Shown here: positions 25,501-34,903 of the stretch, in pieces
How the letters are laid out: each line of letters starts with the position of its first letter
Numbering within the stretch: the first letter of the stretch is position 1
Assembly: GCA_044227805.1 (NCBI GenBank)
Contig: JBGAWA010000004.1
Coordinates: 1-64,000 of the forward strand
DNA: 64,000 nucleotides
Direction: 5' to 3'
Source: JACCZZ01 sp044227805
GTDB lineage: Bacteria; Bacteroidota; Bacteroidia; Chitinophagales; UBA10324
The notes under the pieces: generated by a model
What the model was told of the DNA's origin: nothing
The model's database searches: none
Seen by the model: only the letters and a program-made list of their open reading frames with translations
Translations under genes and position numbers: made by a program

Positions 25501-27967
25501 TGGTGGTTCCCGTCCAGGTAAGTACATTACTCACCTCATCTGCACCAATATCCGGAGTTGTTCCGCTCCGCGAAGTTCCATCATAATCAGTGGTATAACC
25601 CACAATAGGTGTTCCGCCGTTGTTGATGGTAGCGAGGTCACAGGCATTGGCAACAATATGAAGATCAATCGTGGACGCGAATGTAAAGTTATTTGAGATG
25701 GATTTTGGTGAGACTACCGGATCATCCTGGATAGGTAAAAAAGAAGCTGACCAGAGTGCCAGTGTTAATTTATTGGCCCCTCCCACGTAACCCAGCATGG
25801 ATCCTGTTCCGATTGCATATAAATCATTGGCTACGCCCGTGTAGGTAGAGGGCGTACTGTTAAACCTGATGGCATAATGCGTACCCGATGCTGTTCCTGA
25901 ATTGCTTCGTTCATTGATGAAAATATTATTCTTTAAGACGAGCGCATTGGTAGTGGCGCAATAAAAAGCATGTGAGTTGCCCGAACCTGTTGTTGGTGTT
26001 CCCTGAATTCTTACGGTATTAAAATAACAGGTAATGGTGCTGGAGACATAGTTGATTCCGTAAATAAGATTGCCGTTGCTCATTCCACTGCCTAATGAGA
26101 TCATGTTGTTGCTCAGGATGGCCGAGTTGCCACCTGTATAAATCGTGATTCCGCTCACTTGCGCAGTGACACTTGTAGAACTGACCGTCAGTGTGTGAAT
26201 CCAGTTTTGCGAAACAGGCATTGCACCTGCAAGTCCGCCTGATCCTCCTGTGACATACATTCCGCTCACAACAGTATTGCCGGAAACTGAAGTATTCGTG
26301 AGATTGCTGATAATATTACCGTTGATAACATCACTCACACCACTGCAACTGGTGTTTATAATTCCGATCACGGAGGCGTTGGCCAATGTACCGGCATTGG
26401 CACCGCTGCAATTAAGGTTCTGAATGGTGTTGTTAGAGATTGTATTCGAAAGAGCTGCATTACTGGCTAACTTGATACCGACAACATTAGCGCCGCTGGC
26501 GGTGTTCCCGCTGGTAATGTTGTTGGCGGTGGTATTCCCAATGGTATTATTACTGATCGTGGAAGAACCGGTGTTGTTACTGTAAATGCCAATCAAGGGA
26601 TTTCCACCATAAGTACCAATCGCTCCTATTCCTGTATAACTCATGGTTATGCTTCCAATAGTATTGCCGGAGATAGTGTTACTGGAACTACCGCTTACCA
26701 GGATACCGGTTACCGGAAGATAGGGAAGAGCCGGGCTTGCAGTTTCAATATTTTGCTTGAATAATATGCTACCTGTTCCGGAAGAAGCACCAATGATGTT
26801 ATTAGTGATGTTTGCTTTGCCTGCTTTTAACCAGATTCCAATAAGGGGATATGTTGTTCCTGAATTGGTGCTGCGGGCTGTAGTAAAATCAATGTTAGTA
26901 ATCGTATTGCCGCTGACAGTTGACAAGGTCGTGTTCAGCGTAAGGCATATCGGGTAAAGATCAATGGAGGTATGGGAACCGGCAGCTAAATCGGTAAAAG
27001 TCATGTAGCCTGTACCTGCCGCGGTGCTGTAACCAAAAATATTATTCGATATGATATAGCCACCACCGCCGTCAATTTTTATCCCGTAGAAGTCATTGGC
27101 CATACCTGCGGTTATGTTTCTGGTAGCTGACTGGTAAAACCGGTTGCCGGAAATTGTCCAGCCTGAAATAAAAGTGGATGCCAGGTAAATAGCACAAGTA
27201 TTATTGCCAGACGTGAAATCAAGCCAGTCGTGAAATGTGCAATTGGTAACCTGGCACAAATCATTGGCGTTGTTGGAGCCATAACCCTTCAGCAGGATGT
27301 ATGGCAGGGTTGCCGCATCGGGTCCGAAGTCGCAGTTCTGAATAGAATTATTATCATTGCCGGTAGAACCGGTAGTAGTGGAAATGGTAACGATGCCACC
27401 ATCACTGCCTGTTTGCGCTGCGGAATTTCTGCCTTGCAGGTTGCAATACTTAATGACATTATTGGTCGCATCGTTCTTAAGAACAATCGCCATGGCAGTT
27501 GTGGAAGAGCTCGTATTCGCTATCGTAAGCGAAACCACGCCGCTGATGGCACCGTCTATGGTGACTTTATCTGCACCATCCAGAATAATCATTCCGTTAG
27601 CCGCCGGCGCACCTGAAATGGTCCATGAACCACCTGATGGCATAATGGTAAGCGTAGTCCATGATCCGGCAATCAAGGCGACGTTACCGGAATTGGGCTC
27701 CGTTACATTGCCGGTGATCGTGATAACTACATTATATCCTGTTTGAGAAAAACTGTTGATGGCGAAAAAAGCACCGGCGGGGCCGGAAAGATTTGTATAA
27801 CTGCCATTGCTTGATGCGTTTGCTCCTGAAACGGTAACCTGCGCCGACAGCTTTTCAGCGTGTAAAAAGCATAGCAGCAGGAAGGTGAGTGGAAGTAGTT
27901 TCAAGGCAGGGTAATTTATGCACTTCAAGGCGTCAAAAATAAAGTAAATTATCCCGATAAATACCAT
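22532..27967 (-). CDS. Giant parallel beta-helix surface protein with T9SS sorting domain
   Basis: An 1811-residue secreted protein. The N-terminus has a hydrophobic signal (LLPLTFLLLCFLHAEKLSAQ) preceded by an unusually long 20-residue n-region, so the true start may be a little downstream. Residues of about 60-800 are rich in short Asn/Gly/Thr repeats such as NTISNNTIQNL and STISNNTIG, typical of right-handed parallel beta-helix (pectate-lyase-like) folds. A WTGTTSTDWNVSTNWSPA module follows, with further beta-repeats and a PLRRGITTGNYAFPVGG module, then a type A sorting domain (IFPNPVFDNMTIYL, TAKMVKQ). It shares the PLRR-type and WN-type modules with the protein at 3684. No catalytic residues were recognised; an adhesin or polysaccharide-binding role is possible. 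Confidence 0.85.
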   Translation of the reverse strand: MVFIGIIYFIFDALKCINYPALKLLPLTFLLLCFLHAEKLSAQVTVSGANASSNGSYTNLSGPAGAFFAINSFSQTGYNVVITITGNVTEPNSGNVALIAGSWTTLTIMPSGGSWTISGAPAANGMIILDGADKVTIDGAISGVVSLTIANTSSSTTAMAIVLKNDATNNVIKYCNLQGRNSAAQTGSDGGIVTISTTTGSTGNDNNSIQNCDFGPDAATLPYILLKGYGSNNANDLCQVTNCTFHDWLDFTSGNNTCAIYLASTFISGWTISGNRFYQSATRNITAGMANDFYGIKIDGGGGYIISNNIFGYSTAAGTGYMTFTDLAAGSHTSIDLYPICLTLNTTLSTVSGNTITNIDFTTARSTNSGTTYPLIGIWLKAGKANITNNIIGASSGTGSILFKQNIETASPALPYLPVTGILVSGSSSNTISGNTIGSITMSYTGIGAIGTYGGNPLIGIYSNNTGSSTISNNTIGNTTANNITSGNTASGANVVGIKLASNAALSNTISNNTIQNLNCSGANAGTLANASVIGIINTSCSGVSDVINGNIISNLTNTSVSGNTVVSGMYVTGGSGGLAGAMPVSQNWIHTLTVSSTSVTAQVSGITIYTGGNSAILSNNMISLGSGMSNGNLIYGINYVSSTITCYFNTVRIQGTPTTGSGNSHAFYCATTNALVLKNNIFINERSNSGTASGTHYAIRFNSTPSTYTGVANDLYAIGTGSMLGYVGGANKLTLALWSASFLPIQDDPVVSPKSISNNFTFASTIDLHIVANACDLATINNGGTPIVGYTTDYDGTSRSGTTPDIGADEVSNVLTWTGTTSTDWNVSTNWSPALVPTKYYDVFISDVANDPVISNANATCHSLTINALGSLTMQNNKKLTIDGTCSATSFTNNGTFTAGTGTEEVAFTIDVATVSGTVAFNVVSCSSGLNFGSASTVNTKFRIDAGGYVTTNAPTYASGSTLVYNTANSSPPYDRGLEWSASSGKGYPYNVQFSNNTIFRPAKDDESYNSTVFSLANDLTIDAGSAVYMDYASDDMLIPLIIGNDFFLSGSLSLSGVSGGDVKVAGDWTRSAAGVFTPNGRAVFFNGTANQIVSVTGSGTETFAYLVIDKANAGTYVQPDKTPANATDIKVNGMSGNVLQLINNGSLDLNGRTVYLDGNSAGGATGYIYVNGARVITNSQGVNTGKFEIKSVANPNQISWFTKSVANNGGVGSLTFDQQVLVTIADGMMDFGISGGINLTTIQGVLQVNLGGSVVYNSCYFSASPASTLRFANNIDYQVYASDLTWAPGSIFSGLPGIPYNVEINGVGTLLTINDTRGVRNNITITDGGLLLAAGTGDFYVGGNWSRSGASSSFTDNNNYVEFGGNADQSITCTANGNTETFYGLTINNTDATPQVSLAGATSIQIIESLRLFSGIVSCGTGEVYVLNSAEGAIIYDASDNAADSWVNGPLRRGITTGNYAFPVGGATMTSAAGYELAYLDMKTNSNIDNLVGIFTSDITTTSDETFSLVVNGTTILDRLNAGYWNFKPYDAALSLIVSPVCEYNVALNERGHSNSATSPYYYAVMKRVDSADPTGAVWNQQCGTHDNATQTETGGTAHAERFAYSCTSFSDFAIGVGVFILPVELTQFTVSLAEGNSLLAWNTQAEYNTNYFAIERSLDGIHFEEIDQMQAAGTSMKPVNYSITDYRVQELGVQKIYYRLRMVDLDASFTYSAVRWVDLKESVADGMMSIFPNPVFDNMTIYLNIPDDQQGLLQVTDMSGRVILNSSFSLVNGMNFIEVGHLQQLVAGIYHVRLTSGRNIYTAKMVKQ

Positions 27968-28258
27968 ATTAACCTAAAAATAACCCAACATAAAAATGTG
28001 GAGACTTGTCTTGGCAGAAGGGCTGATTTTCCGGTAAGCTTATGTTACAATTTGGGAGTGTTTGCATGAATACTATTGCCTTTTTTCGGTTAAGCACAAC
28101 AGCTATTGCTGCAGTGCATACATCATAAGAATATCAGTTATGGCAACATCTTAAGAATATGCGATCAACTGTGATTCAATCGTCCGTAACAGGTGTCATA
28201 CTTTTATAAAGTGAAAAAATATGTGTACACAAAGCGAAACGTGTATTAAAAAAATAGC
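27968..28258. other. Intergenic region between divergent T9SS genes
   Basis: AT-rich upstream region shared by the giant beta-helix gene and the small T9SS gene. No gene, repeat copy or convincing RNA is seen apart from the promoter element at 28259. Confidence 0.4.
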
Positions 28259-28266
28259 TACTTTTG
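28259..28266 (+). promoter_or_regulatory. Putative -7 element TACTTTTG
   Basis: Exact TAnnTTTG match, 39 bp before the ATG of the 254-residue T9SS protein. No good -33 TTTG is seen at 18-20 bp spacing. Confidence 0.4.
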
Positions 28267-28305
28267 GTTCATTCATTTTTTCACACATCATAAAACCCAA
28301 TTAAC

Positions 28306-29070
28306 ATGAAAAAAAATCTTTACACGCTTTTGCTTGCCCTTGCCGTTGTAGCGTTTGTTTCAAACGTGCGCGCGCAGGTTACCGTAACCTACCAGGTTGA
28401 TATGACTGGTGCACAATTAGGTGCTGCAGGTGGTACATGCGCAGTTGTTCCTTTTGATCCTTCCACTGACGTTGTACAGGCTATGGGAGCTGAATACAAT
28501 GGATGGAGTGAAGCTGAAAATGTTGCCTGCGGATTACCATTTACCGCTGATGCAACCATTGACTTCGCGCCGATCTCTGCCGGATCAATGATTTACACCC
28601 GCACCAAAGAAGTAACGCCTGATGCATTGGGCAAACTGACCTGGAAATACCGCATCAATCACTCCTGGGACAACGATGAACTCAGAGGTGTTGGAGATGG
28701 TAACCGTCACGCTGCGGTTCCAACAGGTGCAGCTGCTATCACGATTGCCTCCCTGTTCAACGATACCACCAACACGGTGACTATCAATTCCGGCATACAC
28801 AATCCTAAATTGGCGGAAGTTCGCCAGGTGTATCCTAACCCGGCCAGCGGCAGCACTGTAGTTTCTTACTACACACTGAGCAATGACAATGTTACTGTTT
28901 ACCTCTCTAACATTCTGGGACAGTCCGTAAAGACCTACTTCAGCGGCAACCAATATGTTGGTCTGCACAACCTGACTATGGATCTTACCGGCCTCACTGA
29001 AGGATTCTACTTCGTGAATGTTAAAGTTGGCAACTCCATCTCATCGCAAAAGATTACGGTACTTCAATAA
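28306..29070 (+). CDS. Secreted protein with starch-binding-like N-terminal domain and T9SS sorting domain
   Basis: A 254-residue protein with a signal peptide (KKNLYTLLLALAVVAFVSNV..AQ). The N-terminal domain opens with VTVTYQVDMTGAQLG and later has KLTWKYRINHSWDNDELRG. This pattern resembles CBM20/SusE-like beta-sandwich modules found in secreted Bacteroidetes proteins. The rest is a type A sorting domain with VYPNPASGSTVVSYYTL, LSNILGQSV and SSQKITVLQ. It stands just before a T9SS alpha-amylase, so a role in binding alpha-glucan is plausible but unproven. It has its own terminator (29091). Confidence 0.8.
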   Translation: MKKNLYTLLLALAVVAFVSNVRAQVTVTYQVDMTGAQLGAAGGTCAVVPFDPSTDVVQAMGAEYNGWSEAENVACGLPFTADATIDFAPISAGSMIYTRTKEVTPDALGKLTWKYRINHSWDNDELRGVGDGNRHAAVPTGAAAITIASLFNDTTNTVTINSGIHNPKLAEVRQVYPNPASGSTVVSYYTLSNDNVTVYLSNILGQSVKTYFSGNQYVGLHNLTMDLTGLTEGFYFVNVKVGNSISSQKITVLQ

Positions 29071-29090
29071 ACCGAACTTATTTTTTGAAA

Positions 29091-29119
29091 AAAACCCACA
29101 GCATTGTGGGTTTTTTTTT
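29091..29119 (+). terminator. Rho-independent terminator after the 254-residue T9SS gene
   Basis: The stem AAAACCCACA / TGTGGGTTTT with loop GCAT runs into nine T. It begins 21 bp after the stop codon and separates this gene from the downstream amylase. Confidence 0.88.
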
Positions 29120-29264
29120 GCGTTGTTCCTGCCTCATAAATTTGAACAGCATCCTGTTCCTTTTCTTTTTCATTTCATCTCCTGATTTAAATTGCAGCGA
29201 CTCCTCACATAGTACTATCTTTAATCTTTCAAGACACCTAACCTCATCCGTCAATTCCACGCTT

Positions 29265-32129
29265 ATGAAAATAATGTACACTGGTCTCCTCACCCTCCTG
29301 CTTTGTTTTATTACCGGATATTCCTTTTCACAGGTTGTTGTCGCCAACCCGCTGTTTCCGGCAGATAATGCAACGGTAACACTTACATACGATGCAGCAC
29401 AGGGCAACCAGGCGCTGAAGGATTTTTCGGGAGATATTTACATTCATACAGGTGTCATCACCAACTTCAGCACCTCTCCCAGCGACTGGAAGCATGTGGT
29501 TACCAGCTGGGGAAGCACGAATCCGTTGCATAAAATGACACCACTGGGCAACAACCGGTATTCATTTACCATCACCAATATTCGCACCTGGTACAATGTG
29601 CCGGTGAGTGAAACCATCCTGAAGCTGGCCATGGTTTTCCGTAATGCCGACGGCAGCATTGTTGGCCGCAACGCCGATGGAAGCGATATTTTTTACGATG
29701 TATGGGACGGGGTTTCACTGCAAACTGCCTTTTTGGAACCTGCCAACCAACCCGTTTTCTTAAACCTCAATGAGACCGTTCAAACAACATTTATTGTTTC
29801 CAAACCGGTCACCATTTCTTTATTTCAAAACAGTAACCTGGTTACACAAGCGGACAACAGCGATTCCATTACACAACTGCTTACCGCCGCAGAAAATGGA
29901 AAAACATGGGTAAAGGCCATTGCCGATGATGGCATCACCCAAGTGGCCGATTCATTTTATTTCATGGTAAACCCGCCGGTTACTGTTGCTGATTTACCCT
30001 CGGGCGCGCAAACCGGCATCAATTATCTTAGCGACAGCAGTCTCACGCTGGTGCTTACTGCTCCAGATAAATCCTTTGTGTATGCGATCGGCGACTTCAG
30101 CAACTGGGAAGCAGATCCTGCTTATTATATGAACAAAACACCGGATGGTAAATACTGGTGGTTAACCATCAGTCACCTCGTGCCGCAACAGGAATACACT
30201 TACCAGTACCTGGTGGATGGCAACCTGCGTATTGCCGATCCTTATTGCGATAAAATATTAGATGCGGGAAATGATCCATACATCAGCGAAGCAACGTATC
30301 CCGGGCTCCTGGATTATCCTACTGGAAAAACCAGTGGCATTGTGTCTGTTTTTCAAACGGCTCAAATACCATTCAACTGGCAGGTGACTAACTTCACCAA
30401 GCCTGACCCTGACAACATGGTGGTGTATGAATTGCTGGTGCGTGACTTTATCGCTGCGAGGAACTTTGCAGTATTAAAAGACACCCTGAACTATCTGAAA
30501 ACGTTGGGAGTGAATGTCATTGAGCTCATGCCTTTCAGCGAATTTGAAGGGAATGATAGCTGGGGTTATAATCCTGATTTTTATTTCGCACCTGACAAAT
30601 ATTATGGCACCAAAAATATGCTGAAGGAATTTATTGATGCCTGCCATCAGCAGGGAATTGCCGTTGTGCAGGATATGGTGCTGAATCATTCATTCGGGCA
30701 ATCGCCCATGGTGCAGCTTTATTGGGATGCCGCGTCTAATGGGCCTTCGGCAGCCAGTCCATGGTTCAATCCTGACCAGGATTTAGTTTCGGCAGGCTAC
30801 CAGGGCAAGCATCCTTATGGTGTTGGATTCGATATCAACCATGAGAGTACTTATACGCAGAAATTTGTGGATGACGTACTCGCTTATTGGGTAACACAAT
30901 ATAAGATAGACGGCTTCCGCTTTGATTTATCGAAGGGCTTCACCCAAAAATATTCGGGCAATGATGTTGGCCTGTGGGGACAATATGATCAGTCGCGCAT
31001 CAATATCCTGAAGCGGATGAAAGATGCCGTTTCCCTGGTTGACCCGACTGTAATAATGATCCTCGAACATTTTGCCGATCAGAGTGAAGAACAGGTGCTT
31101 TCCAACGACGGCTTCTATCTCTGGTCAAATTCCAACTACGCTTATGCGCAATCAGCGATGGGTTATGCAAGCAGTTCGGATATATCCTGGGTTTCCTATA
31201 AGTCGCATGGATTCAGCCTGCCGCATGCCGTAGGATATATGGAAAGCCACGATGAAGAAAGAATCACGTATAAAACGATCACTTATGGTGCGCATACTGC
31301 CAGCTATGATGTTCGCCCGCTTGATGAAGCCCTCAACCGGATGAAGATGGCTGCCTGTTTTTTCTTCACCATTCCAGGCCCTAAAATGATCTGGCAATTT
31401 GGTGAGTTAGGTTATGACTATTCCATCAACTATTGTGCGAACGGAACCATCAGTTCAGCCTGCCGCGTGGATGCCAAACCCATTAAATGGAATTACCTTG
31501 GCTATAATCCGCGCGTGTGGGTTTATAACTTTTACAAGGCCATGATAGATTTGAAGATGAACTACCCTGTTTTTCAAACCACTGATTTTGTAATGGCCGT
31601 CGGCAACCTGAAAAAGAACATACGACTGAACAGTCCTGCCATGAATGTTTGCGTGGTGGGCAATTTTGATGTCAGCGCAGGCAATCAGCCACCCAACTTT
31701 CAACACACAGGATGGTGGTATGAATACTTCACCGGTGACAGCATCAACGTGACGGATTTGTCAGCCTCACTTTACCTCAACACCGGCGAATACCGGCTTT
31801 ACACGGATAGCAAGCTTGATGTGCCTGATTTAGGAAATGTTGGTATTGACGGGCCAAAGGAATTACAATCATTGCAACTGTTTCAGAATATGCCCAACCC
31901 TTTTGATCAGCTGACTTCCATAGATTTTTATGTGCCGAAAGCAGGCAGAGCATTACTGGAAATTTATGACCTGTATGGCCATCTTATCAAAACCGTTGCC
32001 GACAAATCGCTAGCTGCAGGATTTTATACAGTGGTTGTTCCGGGTGCGGATTTTTCGGATGGGATCTACTTCTGCAAATTATCGCAAAACGGAGCAACCA
32101 GAACGATTAAGATGCAGGTGGTGAATTAG
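29265..32129 (+). CDS. Secreted alpha-amylase family (GH13) protein with CBM48-like module and T9SS sorting domain
   Basis: A 954-residue enzyme for alpha-1,4-glucan hydrolysis outside the cell. The start is placed at ATG 29265, giving a proper signal peptide (YTGLLTLLLCFITGYSFSQ); the longer open frame begins inside the preceding terminator. N-terminal beta modules are followed by a CBM48/glycogen-binding-like region (AIGDFSNWEADPAYYM, EYTYQYLVDG). The GH13 barrel has VVQDMVLNHSFG (region I), nucleophile Asp554 in GFRFDLSKGF, acid/base Glu in MILEHFAD and the third carboxylate in MESHDEER. A type A sorting domain (LFQNMPNPFDQLTSIDF, RTIKMQVVN) ends the protein. Convergent with the next amylase. 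Confidence 0.92.
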   Translation: MKIMYTGLLTLLLCFITGYSFSQVVVANPLFPADNATVTLTYDAAQGNQALKDFSGDIYIHTGVITNFSTSPSDWKHVVTSWGSTNPLHKMTPLGNNRYSFTITNIRTWYNVPVSETILKLAMVFRNADGSIVGRNADGSDIFYDVWDGVSLQTAFLEPANQPVFLNLNETVQTTFIVSKPVTISLFQNSNLVTQADNSDSITQLLTAAENGKTWVKAIADDGITQVADSFYFMVNPPVTVADLPSGAQTGINYLSDSSLTLVLTAPDKSFVYAIGDFSNWEADPAYYMNKTPDGKYWWLTISHLVPQQEYTYQYLVDGNLRIADPYCDKILDAGNDPYISEATYPGLLDYPTGKTSGIVSVFQTAQIPFNWQVTNFTKPDPDNMVVYELLVRDFIAARNFAVLKDTLNYLKTLGVNVIELMPFSEFEGNDSWGYNPDFYFAPDKYYGTKNMLKEFIDACHQQGIAVVQDMVLNHSFGQSPMVQLYWDAASNGPSAASPWFNPDQDLVSAGYQGKHPYGVGFDINHESTYTQKFVDDVLAYWVTQYKIDGFRFDLSKGFTQKYSGNDVGLWGQYDQSRINILKRMKDAVSLVDPTVIMILEHFADQSEEQVLSNDGFYLWSNSNYAYAQSAMGYASSSDISWVSYKSHGFSLPHAVGYMESHDEERITYKTITYGAHTASYDVRPLDEALNRMKMAACFFFTIPGPKMIWQFGELGYDYSINYCANGTISSACRVDAKPIKWNYLGYNPRVWVYNFYKAMIDLKMNYPVFQTTDFVMAVGNLKKNIRLNSPAMNVCVVGNFDVSAGNQPPNFQHTGWWYEYFTGDSINVTDLSASLYLNTGEYRLYTDSKLDVPDLGNVGIDGPKELQSLQLFQNMPNPFDQLTSIDFYVPKAGRALLEIYDLYGHLIKTVADKSLAAGFYTVVVPGADFSDGIYFCKLSQNGATRTIKMQVVN

Positions 32130-32200
32130 CCGAATCGCTGTTGGATTGGATGTGCTGAACTGAAGATTATTTGCAGGGTAGTGAAATACCGCCCGTGAAT

Positions 32201-34903
32201 TCACTGCTTCACAAATTTTTGCGCCACCACCGAATCATCAAAAATAAATTTCAGGTAGTAAATTCCCGGAGCAAAATTCCTGACGTCAATGGTTCCTGTT
32301 TCATCGGATGCCCCGAAATCAGGCACTGCATAAAAAACAGATTTCCCAACCACATCATAGATTGCCAGAAACCGGCAGTGTGCAACCGGCAACCGGTAAA
32401 ACAAATTATCATGCGCCGGAATAGGAAATACTTCGATGCTTTGATTGGCGGGCACCTGGTCAATGGCCGTCATCCAGAATGAAAAAACTCCCGCAGTGTC
32501 TTTACAATTGTTATCGTCTGTTATCACTACCGTATAAACTCCGCTTGCCATTGGTGCATACGTTTGCGAAACAGCACCGGCAATGGGCGCAAGCTGGGTG
32601 ACAGCGGTTCCAAACAGCCACTGATAGTCAACATTGCTGACACTGCAATACAAAGAAACGCCATCTGAAGAAATGGCCGGATGCTCCGGATTGACGGTAA
32701 CGGTGATGCTATTCGAAAGATGAGGCTGCGCACCATTGTAGCTTTCTTCCAACTGATAGGTGCCGCTCTTTGTCACAGTCAGTGTAGTAGCGGTTGCTCC
32801 TTCAATGACCGCATTATCCCGCTTCCATTGATAAGAATGACAGGGATAGCTGGTATTTCCTGATAAGGTAACCTGCCCACCATTACAGAAGTCAGTAGCG
32901 CCTGATGCGCTCACCACCGGCGACTGTGTGATGGCACTCACCCTGGCCCAAACGGAATAACTCCTGGCAGGCAAGTCGATATACATTTGACTACTGCCAT
33001 TCACAATAGCAAAAGGATAGGATGATCGTCCCAGTATATCGATCAATGTATCGCCGGTATGCAGGTGATAAGGATTGGATGTATTTAATCCGACATCCAC
33101 TTTCAAAGGAGAACCCGAAAAATTTATCGCCACCACGACATCCCTTTCAGGCAAACACGTATTGCTCATATTGGCTAACTGGTAAATCAACGTGGTGGAC
33201 GCGCCACCGCTGATGTAGTTGACGGAATACGGAGTATTAAAACGTGTGAGGTAGTCCACATCCTGCGCACCTTGAATAAACTTCAGGTTTGTACTGATCA
33301 GCTTATTGATGTCGCTGGTGTAGGTTGGATGATCCGCATCATAATAATCGGCCCAGTAAACACAGGGAATACCTGCCGCAGGGTTGGTGATTATATAGGC
33401 ATATGCGAGTAACGGATCCGTGTCCGTTGATTGTGGCTCTTCCCTGAAATCATGATTATTGACAAACGTGACAATATTTTTGCGGTAGATCTGCTGACTG
33501 CCGTGCATGCCGCTGCTGAATACATTTCTTACATCATATCCAAAGGCATCGCAGGCATCGCGAAGGCTGGATTGCAGGTTAAAATCAAACAAGCTGTAGT
33601 ACATCGCTTCCTTGGTATCCTGATCCATATAACTGTACACGGCATCCAGTCTCGCTTTTAACGTAGCTGCATCGTAGTCATAGCTTTCCCCGACAATGAT
33701 AGCAGGGTCATCGCCCTCATCGTGGAGGTAGTCGAGGAGGTTACCGGTAAACTCCGGTGTGAAATTTTTAACCGCATCAATGCGCAATCCTTTTACACCC
33801 ACGTCTTCCATCATCCACTTGGTCCAGACCTGCAAGGTGTCTATTGTTGCGGGATAGTATTGATCAAGGTCATTATAAAATAACATGGCATCCCAATCGC
33901 CGCAAAGACAGGTGGCAGCGCCATTGGGTTTAAAGTTCAGATAATTCATATCGCCCCGCTGACTGGGTGTAGCCGTAAAATTGGTGTAGGTCTGATACCT
34001 CACCTGGCTTTGTACGTCGGAGCCGGAACCCGTTGCAGCCGGCACATGCCAGATGCCGTACACAAACTGATCGGCATAATTGCCGTCATCATTTGTAACA
34101 GAGATATACAAGGTATCACCGGTATGAAAATAATCGCCGCCGCCCAGTGTGAGCTCAAATTCATCCGTGCCACAGCCGCCCGGATCAACGGTTGCTTTCA
34201 TGTTTCTTCCCAAGGTGATATTATCATTGAGCTGTGCGCAATCACCGCCGCCATTATTGGAGGTCTCTGCCAGGTCGGGAAGATTGGCCCAGCCTTTCTT
34301 CTTGGTATAGAGATAAAAAGTATAGGGCTTGCCAAAGTAATCAGGGCTGCCTGATGCCGAATGCACCTTCAGGTAATAGATGCCGGAATCAAGTCCGGAA
34401 GCTCCGCCAATTGGCAGAATGCATTTGAACCGGTCGGAAGGATAGCAGTTATCGCCGTTATTATGCTTGCTGAGATTATAATTTTCAATCCAGCCTTCCA
34501 CGGCATCGTTGTTTTGCAACTTACCATTGGCGCGGTGATTATACACCATATCGGCAACAGGTGTCAATCCATACAGCGCAAGGGAATCCATCATCTTATC
34601 TACTCTTACGCGATTGCCGAATGCCGTATTTGCGCCATAGGTGCCTCCCAGGTTGAAATAGTCATAAATATCATAGCCATTGCTGTAGGCACCGTTGCCG
34701 GCAAGGCTCATGGGAGGCAACCAAATGGAATTGTAACCTATCGCGGAGAGTTTTTTGGCACGCTGCGCAATGGTATCAACCCACCATTTTCCCTGACCTG
34801 TTTTGGGATAATCCCAATACCATCCTTGCAGCATGATATCCTGGGCAGATAGCTGTGCCACCCAAACCGTGCAGATGAAGGCGATAAGAATTTTTTTTGA
34901 CAT
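32201..34903 (-). CDS. Secreted GH13 alpha-amylase with inserted beta domain, Ig-like modules and T9SS sorting domain
   Basis: A 900-residue extracellular alpha-amylase. The ATG at 34903 gives the signal peptide SKKILIAFICTVWVAQLSAQ; an ATG 14 codons upstream is less likely. The barrel starts with IMLQGWYWDYPKTG. Motifs are VADMVYNHR (region I), Asp376 in GLRIDAVKNF, Glu406 in IIVGESYD and Asp in FVNNHDFRE. Between region I and region II there are about 250 residues, much more than normal; a Cys-containing beta-rich insert occupies about residues 150-310. Two Ig/PKD-like modules (YQWKRDNAVIEGATATTLT, YQWLFGTAVTQ) and a type A sorting domain (EVFPIPAHDNLFYRL, VVAQKFVKQ) follow. It likely acts on starch or glycogen together with the neighbours at 29265 and 35101. 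Confidence 0.92.
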   Translation of the reverse strand: MSKKILIAFICTVWVAQLSAQDIMLQGWYWDYPKTGQGKWWVDTIAQRAKKLSAIGYNSIWLPPMSLAGNGAYSNGYDIYDYFNLGGTYGANTAFGNRVRVDKMMDSLALYGLTPVADMVYNHRANGKLQNNDAVEGWIENYNLSKHNNGDNCYPSDRFKCILPIGGASGLDSGIYYLKVHSASGSPDYFGKPYTFYLYTKKKGWANLPDLAETSNNGGGDCAQLNDNITLGRNMKATVDPGGCGTDEFELTLGGGDYFHTGDTLYISVTNDDGNYADQFVYGIWHVPAATGSGSDVQSQVRYQTYTNFTATPSQRGDMNYLNFKPNGAATCLCGDWDAMLFYNDLDQYYPATIDTLQVWTKWMMEDVGVKGLRIDAVKNFTPEFTGNLLDYLHDEGDDPAIIVGESYDYDAATLKARLDAVYSYMDQDTKEAMYYSLFDFNLQSSLRDACDAFGYDVRNVFSSGMHGSQQIYRKNIVTFVNNHDFREEPQSTDTDPLLAYAYIITNPAAGIPCVYWADYYDADHPTYTSDINKLISTNLKFIQGAQDVDYLTRFNTPYSVNYISGGASTTLIYQLANMSNTCLPERDVVVAINFSGSPLKVDVGLNTSNPYHLHTGDTLIDILGRSSYPFAIVNGSSQMYIDLPARSYSVWARVSAITQSPVVSASGATDFCNGGQVTLSGNTSYPCHSYQWKRDNAVIEGATATTLTVTKSGTYQLEESYNGAQPHLSNSITVTVNPEHPAISSDGVSLYCSVSNVDYQWLFGTAVTQLAPIAGAVSQTYAPMASGVYTVVITDDNNCKDTAGVFSFWMTAIDQVPANQSIEVFPIPAHDNLFYRLPVAHCRFLAIYDVVGKSVFYAVPDFGASDETGTIDVRNFAPGIYYLKFIFDDSVVAQKFVKQ

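Noticed and set aside
26400..26700. Repetitive Asn/Gly/Thr-rich stretch that first looked like a DNA tandem repeat
   Set aside because: The repetition is at the protein level (beta-helix coils of the giant surface protein); DNA units are not exact or regularly spaced.
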